Shown here one piece after another: positions 21,935-33,541 of a stretch of 64,000 nucleotides of DNA. Both the position numbers and the translations under genes were made by a program. Below the pieces are notes generated by a model. It worked only from the letters and a program-made list of their open reading frames with translations. It searched no databases and was not told where the DNA came from. The DNA is from Fragilaria crotonensis. Taxonomy: Eukaryota > Bacillariophyta > Fragilariophyceae > Fragilariales > Fragilariaceae. The DNA is taken from contig JAKSYS010000031.1 of the NCBI GenBank assembly GCA_022925895.1, positions 62,001 through 126,000 of the forward strand, written 5' to 3'. Position 1 is the first letter of the stretch. Every line of letters starts with the position of its first letter.

Positions 21935-23272
21935 ATGGAGGTCAACCTCCAGTTTGACGATGAGGGTAGAACGCGATGTAGTGCTGTAGTAGCAGACTAT
22001 TCTACCAAGGCTGTCATGACAACACTTGGCTGCGATGATCATTCTTCAATCGACAACAGTGATTCTTGTTTGAAGCCATCAGCGTCCAATGGCTTGTTGG
22101 ATAACATTTTACAAGATTGTGAGATTGCCGATTCGGACCTCATGCCTCATACCTTTTGGATGCCGGCTCTTTCGACTGACGTTCAGGATCGACCACGGTG
22201 TTTGCTCGAATCCATGGCCTTGCAAGTATTTCAACACCACGTTTCTTCGTCCAAATGGAACACTAATGGTGTCACAAATCATGGTGTTGCGCCCATTTTG
22301 ACGGCAGAAGAAAGATCAAAATCAGGTGCCGAATGGTGGGTTCAAATCAGACCATCATCGCATGATCATCATAATCATACAACAACTACTACTACTGCAT
22401 TGACAACAACAACATCAGAACAGAGCAATCATGATGATGATGACGACAAAAACGACGACGACGACGACATGTCGAAATCAGGAATTGCATTTCATTGGGA
22501 CAAGGATGAAGAGTTGCGACAATTGGCGGGAGGAAATCTGTACATTCATCCACATATATCGACTGTAACGTATCTTACATCAATCGGTGCTCCCACCATG
22601 GTGTGTCATCGTCGTATTCATCCTTTGACGGGGGACTGGATTAAAATGGATGATGATGACAACGAACAAGATGCGAGTGTTGCGAACGGTTCATCGGAAG
22701 GATATTTGAGTTGGCCGAAACTAGGAAAGCACTTGAGTTTCGATGGTGGGTATTTGCATGCGGCACCTCCAGATTTGTTACAAAAGGGGCAGTTTGAAAG
22801 ACAATGCCAAATGCCGCATTCAAATGGTATCGTTCCGACTGTTGACCACGATGAACAAATTCGCTTGGTGCGACGGCGTCGGCGTGTCACATTTCTGGTG
22901 AACATTTGGTTGAATCATAAACCCGTCAATGTTGAGCGGTTTCCAGAGGGTATGTTAAATAAAATGAGCAAAGTGAGCAGTGACGATTGGGAACTATTCG
23001 AATCACCCAAACCTTTGCCCATCAGCGTCATTGACGTGGCCGAACAACCTTTAGCTACGACCTTCACATGGCCCATGGGAAGTGGTGGGTCACATGAGAG
23101 CATCTCGGCTCCCATACCAGTCGAGAAGGTTCAGGAAATGGCACCAGAGGATCGCACGATTCACCTCCGGTGGTCTAAGGATGCACCCATGGTACTATCA
23201 AAAGGGGAGAAATTAAAGCGGACTGAATGCGAGTCTGCCGGAAGCGACTGCAAACGAATCCGCAGGGGTTAG
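21935..23272 (+). CDS. 2-oxoglutarate/Fe(II) oxygenase-like protein
   Basis: 445 residues, single exon. A double-stranded beta-helix dioxygenase signature can be traced: HxD in IAFHWDKDEEL near residue 187, a distal His in FDGGYLHAAP near 274, and a basic residue in the RRRRRVTFLVNIWLNHKP strand near 320 that would bind 2-oxoglutarate. An Asp/His/Thr-rich low-complexity insert precedes the HxD. The substrate is unknown; the arrangement resembles large eukaryotic 2OG oxygenases without an assigned substrate. Conservation with the fragment at 13012-13218 begins just upstream of this ATG, which supports the chosen start. No targeting signal is evident, so cytosol or nucleus is likely. Confidence 0.62.
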   Translation: MEVNLQFDDEGRTRCSAVVADYSTKAVMTTLGCDDHSSIDNSDSCLKPSASNGLLDNILQDCEIADSDLMPHTFWMPALSTDVQDRPRCLLESMALQVFQHHVSSSKWNTNGVTNHGVAPILTAEERSKSGAEWWVQIRPSSHDHHNHTTTTTTALTTTTSEQSNHDDDDDKNDDDDDMSKSGIAFHWDKDEELRQLAGGNLYIHPHISTVTYLTSIGAPTMVCHRRIHPLTGDWIKMDDDDNEQDASVANGSSEGYLSWPKLGKHLSFDGGYLHAAPPDLLQKGQFERQCQMPHSNGIVPTVDHDEQIRLVRRRRRVTFLVNIWLNHKPVNVERFPEGMLNKMSKVSSDDWELFESPKPLPISVIDVAEQPLATTFTWPMGSGGSHESISAPIPVEKVQEMAPEDRTIHLRWSKDAPMVLSKGEKLKRTECESAGSDCKRIRRG

Positions 23273-23594
23273 AAATTTATTGATAACTGAATCATTTTAG
23301 TTATTAGTGTTATCATGGGGTCTGCCATCGAATTCTCACCTATTTTTGGCAGATTACTCCCGTGTACTCGTAACTGCGACGACAGTACTACAGTATTTCC
23401 CTGTTCTCCGATTACGTAGCAGTGTGAGCTCATGTCAAGAGCCAATTATGAGTTGACGGATCTTGCGTCTTGCGTGTCAAACGTGTCAACACTCAACGCA
23501 GAAAAGGATTCCCAAGTCTTGAATGGGGCACAAAAAGTGGATTGCTGACTGTGGTGACTGGTGACACTTCAGAGAACAAAAAACTTAAGTAACC

Positions 23595-24913
23595 ATGGCA
23601 AATCAGCATTACGCTAGCGAATTTTACGACAAGGCCGCTCGAGCACAAGTATCCTCTACCATTGTCTCTAAGAAAGCCAATGTGTGTCCCTTCACCGTTC
23701 GTTTGGCTTGGCATGCCTCTGGTACGTTTGATCCCAACGCCGGCGATGGTGGTTCTGACGGTGCTACGATGCGTTTTCCACCTGAAATTACGGATGGTGC
23801 CAATGCCGGATTGGCGCTCATGCAGGATATTATCAAACCAGTCCGTGACAAGTTCCCCGAGCTGTCGTACGCAGATCTCTGGACTATGGCTGGGACGCAG
23901 GCTATTTCCTTGACGGGTGGTCCTACCATTCCGTTCCGGTATGGTCGTACGGATGCTTCTGGTCCGGTAAGTTGTCCTCCCAATGGTCGTCTGCCCGATG
24001 CCAGCCAGGGAGCCGAGCACCTGCGTGATGTGTTTTATCGTATGGGATTTCAGGATCGCGATATTGTCGCCTTGAGCGGAGCCCACACTTTGGGATCGTG
24101 CCATCGACTCCGGTCCGGCTTTGATGGACCGTGGACGCACAACCCACTCAAATTCGATAATGAATATTTCAAGAATTTGATTGAACTTGAATGGACTGTC
24201 CGGGAATGGGACGGACCTAAGCAGTACCAGGATCCTTCCGGAAAGCTCATGATGTTGCCAACGTGAGTTTTGTGCTACGATGTTCATTTGCTTCCTTTTT
24301 CATGCCATGGTGCTAACCCCTTGCTCCATTATGTTTGCGCTCACCCTATATGTCAAGTGACATGGCTCTTATTGAGGATGAAGCCTTTTTGCCATTTGTC
24401 AAGGCGTACGCCGAAGATGAACAACTGTTCTTTCGTGATTTTGCAGACGCCTTTTCCAAATTGCTCGCCAAGGGATGTCCTGCTCATTGTCAACCGGATG
24501 CAGCCACGCCAGTCACCACGAATAATGAGCCATCGGCCGACAAGGACTTTCGTGATTTGGCCATGCACGGTTCAGTCGAACGCATGCAGGAATTGCTCCA
24601 GGCGTCGGGTACCGATGTCAACGTCAATTCCACTGAAGCCTTGAGTGGTCGAACTGCCCTTCACAAGGCGGCCTATTTTGGACATGTGCACGTGATTGAG
24701 TTCTTATTGGATCAAGAGGGCATTGTGGTCAATGTGCAAGACGCTGATGGCGATACACCTTTGCACGATGCCGCCCGATATGGGCATGTCGGCGTTGTCG
24801 AAGCGTTGCTGCTCAAGGGTGCGGACAAGACACTGATCAACAAGGAAGGCAAGGCTGCACTGGATTTGGCGCAGGCGGCGGAAAAGGATGCTGTTGTTGC
24901 CGTTTTGGCGTAA
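23595..24913 (+). CDS. Class I haem peroxidase (APX/CCP type) fused to ankyrin repeats
   Basis: Two exons, 23595-24262 and 24358-24913, with a 95-bp GTGAGT..AAG intron; the joined frame reads LMMLPTDMALIEDE. Total 407 residues. The peroxidase domain (1-265) has distal R36, W39 and H40 in VRLAWHASG, proximal H164 in ALSGAHTLGSCH, and W180 in FDGPWTHNP, which corresponds to the radical-forming Trp of cytochrome c peroxidase. The conserved YAEDEQLFFRDFADAFSKL end of ascorbate peroxidases follows. Residues 285-407 form about three ankyrin repeats (GRTALHKAAYFGHVHVIEFL, GDTPLHDAARYGHVGVVEAL). No signal or transit peptide is seen, so it is probably cytosolic. It would reduce H2O2 using ascorbate or cytochrome c. 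The fusion to ankyrin repeats is unusual; the whole tail lies in one exon with the end of the peroxidase, so it is not a mis-joined neighbour. Confidence 0.9.
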
Positions 24914-25163
24914 GCAAGCGAGAGGCTTGTGGTGCACATTGCATACTGGCAGCAACGCAGTGTCGTGCAAGGTGTTGATTGATTAGCACGAGAATGATTC
25001 TGTTATGCATTCCCTTTCATATACTAATTGATCTTATTGTAAACTGTCGTTTTGTTGTTGCTTGGAAAGTTGTGCGAGTTCTTGCGTGCCCGACGATGTG
25101 CGGGTACGTTTCAGGAATTCATGGGTAACATCGCGAAAGCAAACTTTCTTCTCAATTAGACGT

Positions 25164-28100
25164 TTATTCAGATTTCAACTGTGATTCCATCCATTCTTTC
25201 CACTTGGATTCTTCCATTCGTTGTGAGGTTGCAACGCCATGCGCAGCAGCAGCTGTCGCATTGGCTGCCATAGCCGCTGCCACGATGTGTGATCGCGTGG
25301 CGTCGCACTTTTTCATCGTGGAACAGGTATTCAAAATAACGCCGGCAGGGAGTTGCGGCAAGAGACTGATTCGTCGCTCCATGGCATTGAGTCCAGAAGA
25401 GAATCGAATGGCGCCCATCAAGGCCCTTGATAGCGTTGAAACAGCGAATAGGAAGAAGAACCCATCAGTTCCTCCTTGCCCTCTTCTCAGAATGTCAGTA
25501 AGAACGTCCAACAACTCCGCCGAATCACGCTCTCCTGTCGGCGGTAGTCCTTCCAAAACAACCTCCTCGACGGCATTCGCCAGGTCGACTTCATTCGCAG
25601 ATTCTGCATCCAACGTGAGCAAATGTGAAACCTCACGAAGTCGTTGTAGCACTTCGCATCGAATCTTGGACGGAAATTGTGGCCTCAACAGCACTCGAAT
25701 AGCCTTGGTGCATTCTTCGTACTGAGCACCGTGTTCAACAAAGGCATTGCACAAATCTAGGCTCAACTCCTGCAGGGCTCGGAATGCCTTGGAGGAGGCA
25801 TCGGGAGTGCCGCTCAAGACCGCGAGCAACTTCTCATCCTTAGCATCAGCAGGATCATTAACAGACGACCTCTTGAGACGCGAGTGATCATAACATGCTG
25901 CAATGAACTCAAGCGCAAATTCAGGACCGAGTTGTGGCGTTATCTTGTCCAATAATGTGCTCGCCTTTGTGCGCAGTTCTTCATTCGACAGGATGCCCTC
26001 AGGGTAGAGAAACGTGTTGAGCAGGAAGTACAATTTGGCACCACCCGGTAGTGGATCAACAAATGAGCCAATCCTCTCTTTATCACCCTCCAAGTGCAAC
26101 AAGAAGCTGAGAAAGGATGAAACGATTGACGAAACTTCTTCATCTACTTCATCTGACACTCCAAACGATCCGGACAACGCTTGCCATGTCCACATCTTCC
26201 CGATCGGAAGGAGCCCGCTGTCGCTTCCGGGACCTCGGTCAGCGTCACTGAGCAGGGATTCTGTAGCGAACGGACCCCAGCCTTCAGCAGTGATTCCAAA
26301 GCCCCGATGAAGCTTGTAACTATGATCCAATTGTTTCCGAGCTGACTCGGATCCGCATAACTCTCGTATAAACAACGCGGATGTTGGTTCAGACAACGTG
26401 CCTTCTTCGCCATCAAACAAAGAGTCGCTGCTGAAAAGAATCGTGGCTTTGGCCTCGTCACCAAGATCAAGCCTTCCAATTAAAATGATCACAAACATCC
26501 TAAGCAGAGCGCGGTCGTCATCCGATAGGTCACCTTCGCTTAGAAGGAATTTCGCCACGACAAAGTGACACTGTCTTATCCAACCGTGCGCAACATCGAA
26601 CTCAGGTTCCAATCGTTCGGTACGACAAGCGGTAAGTTTAGCTTTCAGCAATCCACGCAACGAGGAAAGAACGTGATGGAAATTGGGATCAGCTGTCCGA
26701 TAGTCAAGCGAGTCGAGAGTGGTTACGAATGTAACAAGCTCAGTTAGGAAGCTGGAAGCAGCGGCTTCAAGAGAGACGGTTTCGGACGATGAAAGCATTG
26801 GCACCAATCGTAAGATACTTGCCATGGCTTCGCTTGCCAAGAAGTCACTCAAGTTGATAACCAGGTTTGAATTTTCGAGCAGGAGTGCCAAATGCATGAT
26901 GTTCTCGCCTTCTTCAGCGGAACGCATCCATGCTGTAACGAACGACGAGAGCAGTCGTAGCATACTGGCATGAACAGTTAAGACTGTTGGGTCCTCAGTG
27001 ACATCTCCAACAACGCATACCTTGCTCGCACAATGCCTCGCAGAAGGGGATAACCACTGTACAGCACTGGCGAGTATCTCCTTATCACTTGCGCTGAGCG
27101 CCGCGTGCAACGCTGTATCAGATTTTCCCGCAAACACCTTGGAACAATCCAGAAATGCTGCAAACGTGCTGCAGTACTCGGAAGTCAGATCGCCGCAATT
27201 ATTGCGTGGAATAATAGAGAGGGCAACCAACGAGGGTATTCCAGAAATCCCTATTCCGTATCGCAAGAGCTTTCTCCAAAGCATGAGGGCCCACCGTTGT
27301 ACATCGACAAGACCATCTGCTTGAATGGCCAACAAGGGTGGCAATACATCCATGTAGGGAATGGCAGACGCCACGACACGCGATTGTCGCGCCATGGTAT
27401 TGAGCAGAATCATAACGGGCAGCATAATGTTCGTTTTCAGAAAGTGTGATTCCTTCCCATCCGTGGGCGGCATGACAGTCTGTTTCAATAAGGACTTGAG
27501 CAGGTGAGAATGTTGTGAAATCGCGGACGCCGCGCCTGGAGATCGGGCCGAAAGCATCGCAAGGATGCCACTTATTGCCACTAAACCTTCCTCTGGTAAA
27601 TCGTAGTGACTATTAAGCAGCTGTGCAACGAGCGGGACAATTCGCATTTTTGATAAGAGAGTCCACATTGGATCCCTTACAAAAGCTTCTCCATCCTGGT
27701 GCGCGGACGTGGATGACGAGGATGTTGCATATGCCACCGTCTCGCCATCCTTGTTGTTAACCATTGGCGTAGTCACGATGGACGGGTACAAGCTACCGAA
27801 TCGAGATGTTGGAATTGCGTCATCCATGAAAACAGTCTGGTGGATTACATACGGCGACAGTTGCGTCCCAGAAACATCCACTACATGTTCCATGGGAGCC
27901 CTTAATTTTAGCAAAGCATTGATGGACCGAAGTACATAGGAATGCAGAGCGAGTCCGTTTGTATGCGTTACATTCGCATCCAAAAGGCACCGCAACGACA
28001 CCGGTAGAAGGGTAGGATACGGCCACGCGAAGTTGGAGCCAATTCGGAAACTCTTCTGCTGCTCAACATCCCGTTCCAAATCCCGACAGACGACTCTGGC

Positions 28101-29096
28101 TGCCCAAAGGGTTTGTCGCGGTGATGTTGACCGCAACAATGTGCAAGCCTGATCCCATTCGCTCTTGCCTTCGAGGCCTTCCCGTTCCGGCAAACCCACT
28201 TCTCGTTCGTACGCTTCATCTAACTCATGGTAAGTTCGAATTGACGACAAGATGTTGGAGAGACGCTCCTTCTCCTTGGCTTCTTCGATGGAGACAACGC
28301 CTGTATCTTGTATGGAATGTGAATCGGCGTAAGTAACGACCGGTGCTTGCAATTTAGGACGCAGCTTGGTTGAGGCAGCAGCAGTCTTTTGTCCGCGATT
28401 CTTCAAAAACTGCAAGAGTTCAGGCGACAACGCCTCCTTTAGTTCTTGAATACTCCCCTGAATCTCTTGTGGCGACATTTGCGACAAGATGGCATCTGCA
28501 CTACTGCTGCTACTGCCCACACCATCCTGAGCAACATTTTCTTGCGTAGCTGCTGCTTCCTCGTCGTGGTCGTGTCGCTTTGAAGCGGTGCTGCCTTGTG
28601 AAGGAGGTCGAGGAGTCATAATGGTATTTCCCGTCTTTTTGGCCTTGGCAAAAGTTCCAATTGGTTGATTGAGTACGGAAGGAAATCCCCCGGTAGGAAC
28701 CCGATGTTGCGCCCAAATTGATTTCTTTGGTGGATCGCTACTGATCGGCATCCGTGGTCGCTCGATTACTTCGCCTACGAGGATAGTTGCTGGAGGTTGC
28801 GTTTGTGGTTGCTGTTGCTGCTGCTGCTGCTGTTGTTGTCTCTGCTTCCAATACTCCGCCTCCTTTTCTTCCACATTCTCTTGTTCTTTCATTGTCTGAT
28901 TGTTGGATCGGCGAGTAACGGTAGCTGCAGGTCGTGTCGACACATTCATTTCCATTCTTTGCTGGAGAAATGCAGAGGTCCTTGTCGCTGCTGCCGATGA
29001 TTGAGACATTGATCTTCCAGCAACCGACGAATTGCTTGGAGGAAAAGACAAGACTTCATTCATGATGTCTTCCGACATTCCCTGTGTGTTGGCCAT
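25164..29096 (-). CDS. RPAP1: RNA polymerase II-associated protein 1 homologue
   Basis: 1310 residues, intronless. N-terminal RPAP1 signatures are present: VGEVIERP near 107-113, a polyQ run at 87-96, and the RPAP1_N motif ILSQMSPQEIQGSIQELKEA with LSPELLQFLKNRG at 203-235. The RPAP1_C-like region follows (SIRTYHELDEAYEREVGLPE, about 285-310). The remainder is a long helical, HEAT/armadillo-like body. RPAP1 acts with RPAP2 and GPN GTPases in RNA polymerase II assembly and nuclear import. The polyQ run is encoded by CAG/CAA triplets and may vary in length. The single ATG at 29096 starts the frame and no other gene overlaps. Confidence 0.8.
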   Translation of the reverse strand: MANTQGMSEDIMNEVLSFPPSNSSVAGRSMSQSSAAATRTSAFLQQRMEMNVSTRPAATVTRRSNNQTMKEQENVEEKEAEYWKQRQQQQQQQQQQPQTQPPATILVGEVIERPRMPISSDPPKKSIWAQHRVPTGGFPSVLNQPIGTFAKAKKTGNTIMTPRPPSQGSTASKRHDHDEEAAATQENVAQDGVGSSSSSADAILSQMSPQEIQGSIQELKEALSPELLQFLKNRGQKTAAASTKLRPKLQAPVVTYADSHSIQDTGVVSIEEAKEKERLSNILSSIRTYHELDEAYEREVGLPEREGLEGKSEWDQACTLLRSTSPRQTLWAARVVCRDLERDVEQQKSFRIGSNFAWPYPTLLPVSLRCLLDANVTHTNGLALHSYVLRSINALLKLRAPMEHVVDVSGTQLSPYVIHQTVFMDDAIPTSRFGSLYPSIVTTPMVNNKDGETVAYATSSSSTSAHQDGEAFVRDPMWTLLSKMRIVPLVAQLLNSHYDLPEEGLVAISGILAMLSARSPGAASAISQHSHLLKSLLKQTVMPPTDGKESHFLKTNIMLPVMILLNTMARQSRVVASAIPYMDVLPPLLAIQADGLVDVQRWALMLWRKLLRYGIGISGIPSLVALSIIPRNNCGDLTSEYCSTFAAFLDCSKVFAGKSDTALHAALSASDKEILASAVQWLSPSARHCASKVCVVGDVTEDPTVLTVHASMLRLLSSFVTAWMRSAEEGENIMHLALLLENSNLVINLSDFLASEAMASILRLVPMLSSSETVSLEAAASSFLTELVTFVTTLDSLDYRTADPNFHHVLSSLRGLLKAKLTACRTERLEPEFDVAHGWIRQCHFVVAKFLLSEGDLSDDDRALLRMFVIILIGRLDLGDEAKATILFSSDSLFDGEEGTLSEPTSALFIRELCGSESARKQLDHSYKLHRGFGITAEGWGPFATESLLSDADRGPGSDSGLLPIGKMWTWQALSGSFGVSDEVDEEVSSIVSSFLSFLLHLEGDKERIGSFVDPLPGGAKLYFLLNTFLYPEGILSNEELRTKASTLLDKITPQLGPEFALEFIAACYDHSRLKRSSVNDPADAKDEKLLAVLSGTPDASSKAFRALQELSLDLCNAFVEHGAQYEECTKAIRVLLRPQFPSKIRCEVLQRLREVSHLLTLDAESANEVDLANAVEEVVLEGLPPTGERDSAELLDVLTDILRRGQGGTDGFFFLFAVSTLSRALMGAIRFSSGLNAMERRISLLPQLPAGVILNTCSTMKKCDATRSHIVAAAMAANATAAAAHGVATSQRMEESKWKEWMESQLKSE

Positions 29097-30198
29097 ATTG
29101 TCTTGTACTTCGGGTGTTGTGCAGAGGTTGTTGTAGAATGATCGATAGATGAGCTGTGCGCTCTGTATTCCCTCAAAACTGGTCGACTCGACTCAACTAG
29201 AATCTGCTGCTCAGCTACAATTGACCAAGTATCTCTATACTCTACTGGTGTAATAGAAGCTGATCGTCTATGTTCATATTGCACTATCGCCGATCGTCCC
29301 TTCTCTCTCGAGCGATTCTGAGATTATCTTAAATGTGACTGGTCGTCCGTCACCCCGTCGGCACGATGCCGTATCCCGTATCACCTGCTGCGCTGCGGCT
29401 GCGGCTTGCATCTCTGCTGTATCTTTGTCACTCCTTTTGAAAAGGTACCCTGCTACTACATACCGTGTCCTAAATGTACAGTACCTTATACTGAACCTCA
29501 GCAGACACTACCAGTACTCCATTCTCTCCAGTGCAAGGCAGATTTCGATGATGCGTAGTTGCGTAATGCATATAATGCCTGATGCATATAGCAGTGCGGG
29601 AAGAGTGACGGAGATCCTGCTATAAGTCTACTCCGAGTACCTTGTACTCTGGAGTACTATACCTGCTAGCGCCTTGTAGAGTCCACTTGAGGACGTCCTT
29701 TGCTATGCTTTAGACTAGTGTAGCACTCGCGACTCCGAGTAGCAAGTAGGTGTTCGCATTCAAGTCTGCCTAGATTGTGACATAAAGCACTATACATCTT
29801 CTGCTTCACACTATTAGTCTTCGTATTAGCTCTACTAGTATTTAGTTAGTTAAACAATTCACCCACGTTTCTGTCGCCCTCGTCTGTTTCCTTCTGGGAC
29901 AACCAAAAGATCGAACTTTGTTTGCATTTTCACAATGCCTCCAATGACCTTCGACCAAATCGCTTCCCAAAACCAGGAGATAAACATGCGCCTGGAATAA
30001 CGCCCTGGTCAACATGCTGACGCCTGACGCTTCCGTCAACCTAAAGCGCAGTCTTCATTTACAGCCGCATGCCCAATTGCCATTTCAACACCGGACCTGT
30101 ACTATCACCGCAGCGTTGTCGTTCCTAGCGACTCGTCATCAATGCTCGACCCAAGGTCTGATGCTTGTCCCGTCAACAAAATCGCGTTGGAACAACAC
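29097..30198. other. Intergenic stretch between RPAP1 and GT47 genes
   Basis: No gene seen. GTAC/CTCCGAGTAC-type words lie at 29620-29745. The sequence from about 30130 to 30198 recurs at 33478-33541, which shows that the GT47 tandem duplication included the 3' flank. Confidence 0.5.
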
Positions 30199-31665
30199 CT
30201 ACGACTCGGGAACGGATGAGAATTCCACTGGAGGGTCGCTACTCGAGTTTCTCTTCTCCCGCGCCAGAGCAGCATCGACTATCTCAAGGATTGCCCTCAA
30301 ACGGCCGGCGGAATCGGCCACGTAACGTTGGTACACTTCGAGACCCTTCTTTCGCATCCGACATCGAGTTTCATCAGGAATGGCACGAAGGATCTCAATC
30401 GTTTCGTTCACACGCCCTTGTGGGATCAGAACCGCCACTTCAGTCCAATCCACCACATCTCTGTTGTACGGAAGGACCCAGCCATCCGCATAGACAACGG
30501 GTATGGCGCCGGATGACAGAATCTCGGAGAAGCGGACCGAGTACAAGCAGTCCCCTCTGGGGGAGCCTGCGAAGACGGAATTCATCAACAGTTTGTAAAA
30601 GTTGTCCTGTGTCTGGTTTTCTGGTGCCACTGGTGTCAACACTTTACCACCCAACGCATTCGAGGGGTGTTCTGACTGCGCGTAATGATCCCACTTAAAC
30701 TTGGCATGAATTCCCCGCTTCCTATGAAGTGGTCTAAAGAACTTGTGGAACTCAGGAAATGGGATTCTTTCTCGTCCCTCAAAAGAGAACAGTAAAGACC
30801 GAGATGTTTTCTGACATGTCTCGATTTCATCAAGCTGACTTTTATTCAGTGCAACAGCCTTTACCGGCCATGGTGGTATGCCAAAGTCAAGCGGATAAGT
30901 GTCAGATTGGTAAGCGCTCATGTGACCAACAATAAGCTTCGAAAATATTCCCGATGCATTTCGATCACCCCCAAGACAGTGGTTTCTTGGAAGGCCAAAA
31001 TCTTTGCAGCTCATCACAACCAGGCGCGAATCAGGTGACGAGAGAGCCGGAGATTGCAGTGCTCGTTTGACCATGGAGCATTCCTTTGAATAATCGCATC
31101 TTGCGAATGGCTCCCGTCCTCCTTCAAGATCTGCATTGAACTCATTACCTCCAAACTTTGGCCAGTGCAGGAGTTGACAAGTGTCGAAGTCCAGAAATGC
31201 AATTATCGCACGTTCTGGGTCTGGATTTTGTTCGAGGTCTTGCCAGGCGCTCGCATTGAATCTCTCGTGAGCAAGGATAGCATCATTAAACTGTCGCATA
31301 GCCTGGCATCTCATGAAAGTGCGTCCTTTGCGAGGATCAGGGTGGAACCAGCCAAAGTTTGTCATGGTAATTTCTCTCCTGTCCCGTTCATGTTCTCTTT
31401 CGACATCTTTTGTTCGTTTCACTACTATATTTCCGAATTGTGTCAAGTCCGCATTGGGCAGGTGCTGGAATAACCCGCTGAACACGAACAGCAATGTGGA
31501 ACATAGACAAGCTGATTGAGTCCACCTGCACAGGACGCTTTTGCTCTTGGTCATGCGAATGAAAAAACCGACATCATTGAAGCGACTACTTGTTGTCCCA
31601 TTGGTGCTTGAACTGCTTGCAGAGCTTTTCGGAGAAGTACCTGTAGCGCTTGTGGAGGAGTTCAT
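30199..31665 (-). CDS. Exostosin-family (GT47) glycosyltransferase, intact copy
   Basis: A type II membrane protein. The frame opens at 31749, but ATG 31665 (MNSSTSATGTSPK) aligns with the first conserved Met of the tandem copy and gives 488 residues. A transmembrane anchor lies about 45-70 residues in (LLFVFSGLF region). The luminal part has the exostosin/GT47 signature near the C-terminus: SPRGDCLYSVRFSEIL, then SGAIPVVYADGWVLPY, the nucleotide-sugar binding segment with its acidic residue. Members transfer sugars to wall or matrix polysaccharides or proteoglycans in the Golgi; donor and acceptor cannot be told from sequence. It has a broken tandem copy at 33542-35002. Confidence 0.83.
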   Translation of the reverse strand: MNSSTSATGTSPKSSASSSSTNGTTSSRFNDVGFFIRMTKSKSVLCRWTQSACLCSTLLFVFSGLFQHLPNADLTQFGNIVVKRTKDVEREHERDRREITMTNFGWFHPDPRKGRTFMRCQAMRQFNDAILAHERFNASAWQDLEQNPDPERAIIAFLDFDTCQLLHWPKFGGNEFNADLEGGREPFARCDYSKECSMVKRALQSPALSSPDSRLVVMSCKDFGLPRNHCLGGDRNASGIFSKLIVGHMSAYQSDTYPLDFGIPPWPVKAVALNKSQLDEIETCQKTSRSLLFSFEGRERIPFPEFHKFFRPLHRKRGIHAKFKWDHYAQSEHPSNALGGKVLTPVAPENQTQDNFYKLLMNSVFAGSPRGDCLYSVRFSEILSSGAIPVVYADGWVLPYNRDVVDWTEVAVLIPQGRVNETIEILRAIPDETRCRMRKKGLEVYQRYVADSAGRLRAILEIVDAALAREKRNSSSDPPVEFSSVPES

Positions 31666-31749
31666 TGCCTGCTCGAAAGCTTGATGCAAGAGGAGGATTA
31701 CAGGTACAGCGATGGACCGAGTGTATCTGTACATACAGACGTTCCACAA

Positions 31750-33541
31750 TTTTACACTTCATTTTTTACATGTCTAAAAAATGAAATTCTACTACTAGTC
31801 TATCGGGTAGAGTACATACAGTACAGGGAGCTCGTGTATGTCCCCTAATCGAGCCGGCCATCACCTGCAGTAGTGTACGGGAGTACTAAGTTCTACTTTC
31901 TACTGGTACACTGTTCGATTTTTCTGTCCTCAGATGAGCAGTCTGAGATTTGTAGGTAAAGTTCATGTGTAACTTAATTTGCAATATAATCAATGGAGTC
32001 GATTTTTTTAGAAAAGCTCGATCGGCTCGATTAGGGGACATACACGGCCTCCCGAAACTGAGGGTGCGACCGTCGAACCATTCCGATATGTACGCATGAC
32101 ACATACTGTACACGTAATAATTAGTAGGTGGTGAGAGAATGGATGATTATTTTGTTCGGGGTTTTAGGTTTTAGCTGTGTGTTTAACTGCTTTTATTGGT
32201 ATTCATACCGTATCTTCCAGCCTATGTAAAACTGTAAAACAGCTGTATCCTTTTACGGCCCTGAGGATGATCCTTACAAAACAAGCCTGTACAGTAACAA
32301 AACAAAGGACGATGTTCTTGCGTTGTAAGACAGCGTTGCACTCGGCTCTCGGCTCTCGGCTCTACACGCAGAAAACGGGAATTCGACTACGCCGACATTC
32401 GATAAGTCCACCTGGTTTTCGCCACAAAATCAAACACAGAAAGGAGAAACTGCGGGGAAAAAAAATAGGGATCGTACCGTCGGATAAAAGCCAACTGCTG
32501 ATGATCCATCGTTAGCAATTGAGTGCAATATGGGTACTAGTAGAGTCTCAAGAATTTGAGTAATTGGCTTCATCAGTAGTGATGACAACGAGGAATGAAA
32601 AAGTGTTTGTACTTGAGTACTGACTACAGCTATAAACTGTTTGATGGGACGGGTTTTTGAGTAGTGGGACGGTCACCAAATCCTGCATTTTTCAAGGTAG
32701 TATTCATTCACTAAGATCTATGCGTTTGCCTCGACAAGAATTGTGGACAACAGTAGGAAGGGGAAGGGTTGCAGCGATGTTGATGGCCTAGGTCTTGGAG
32801 AGCACTGTGTTCCTTCTGAGATATCACGACAGTACGTCGCTATAGAACAAATGCCCTCTTGAGTGCAAGTATTGTCAGCGGCCGCTGCCAATGTATTTCC
32901 TTCAAATTTCTCGCCCTTGAAAATTCCAATGAAAAGCAACATCGCTCACTGTCATGTGCACATGAGTGCTTAAGTCGGATGTATGCAGCCTTTGGCAGCG
33001 CCACTCGTGGTATTACGATGCCAGTGTGGCCAGCGATTGGTCGAAGCGCCAGGCGACGTGCGGAATGTTTGTATCGAAATTGACGAGAGGGTCCTCCAGT
33101 CAGGTATCTCCATGACGATGCCAACACGGAACCCTATACCGTGCAACTTTTTCATCAAGCTGATGCATCGAGTGTATTTCAACTTGACAATAATGGAAGG
33201 TTTCAGGAGTGGTAACGGTAGAGAGCAATGCCTTCACATTGTCCTAGCCTGTAATCCATTTAGCGCAACCGAAACATCGCATTTTCATTGGAGAATGCAG
33301 GCAAACGAGGTGCGGATGACGTTTTCAAAAAGCTTCCCAATAAGCAGGAAACGAGCGTCCGACCAATCATCATTGTCCTCGATTACGGACCCAAGTTGCC
33401 TTTCCACATCTGGCAAGGCCTTGTTGCCTTTCCACATCTGGCAAGTAATATCACTGCTGAGCTGCCATTCAATCAACTCGTCATCAATGATCGACCCAAG
33501 GTCTGATGAGTGTCCCGAGAACAAAATCACTTTCACAAAGT
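31750..33541. other. Spacer between the tandem GT47 copies
   Basis: No gene supported. A heptamer array (CTCGGCT)x3.3 is at 32341-32363, and a 26-bp direct repeat (TTGCCTTTCCACATCTGGCAAG core) is at about 33396-33442. Open frames between 32700 and 33300 show no domain. Confidence 0.5.

Noticed and set aside
30199-31749. Start of GT47 at 31749
   Set aside because: The first 28 residues have no counterpart in the tandem copy, whose similarity begins at the Met encoded at 31665.
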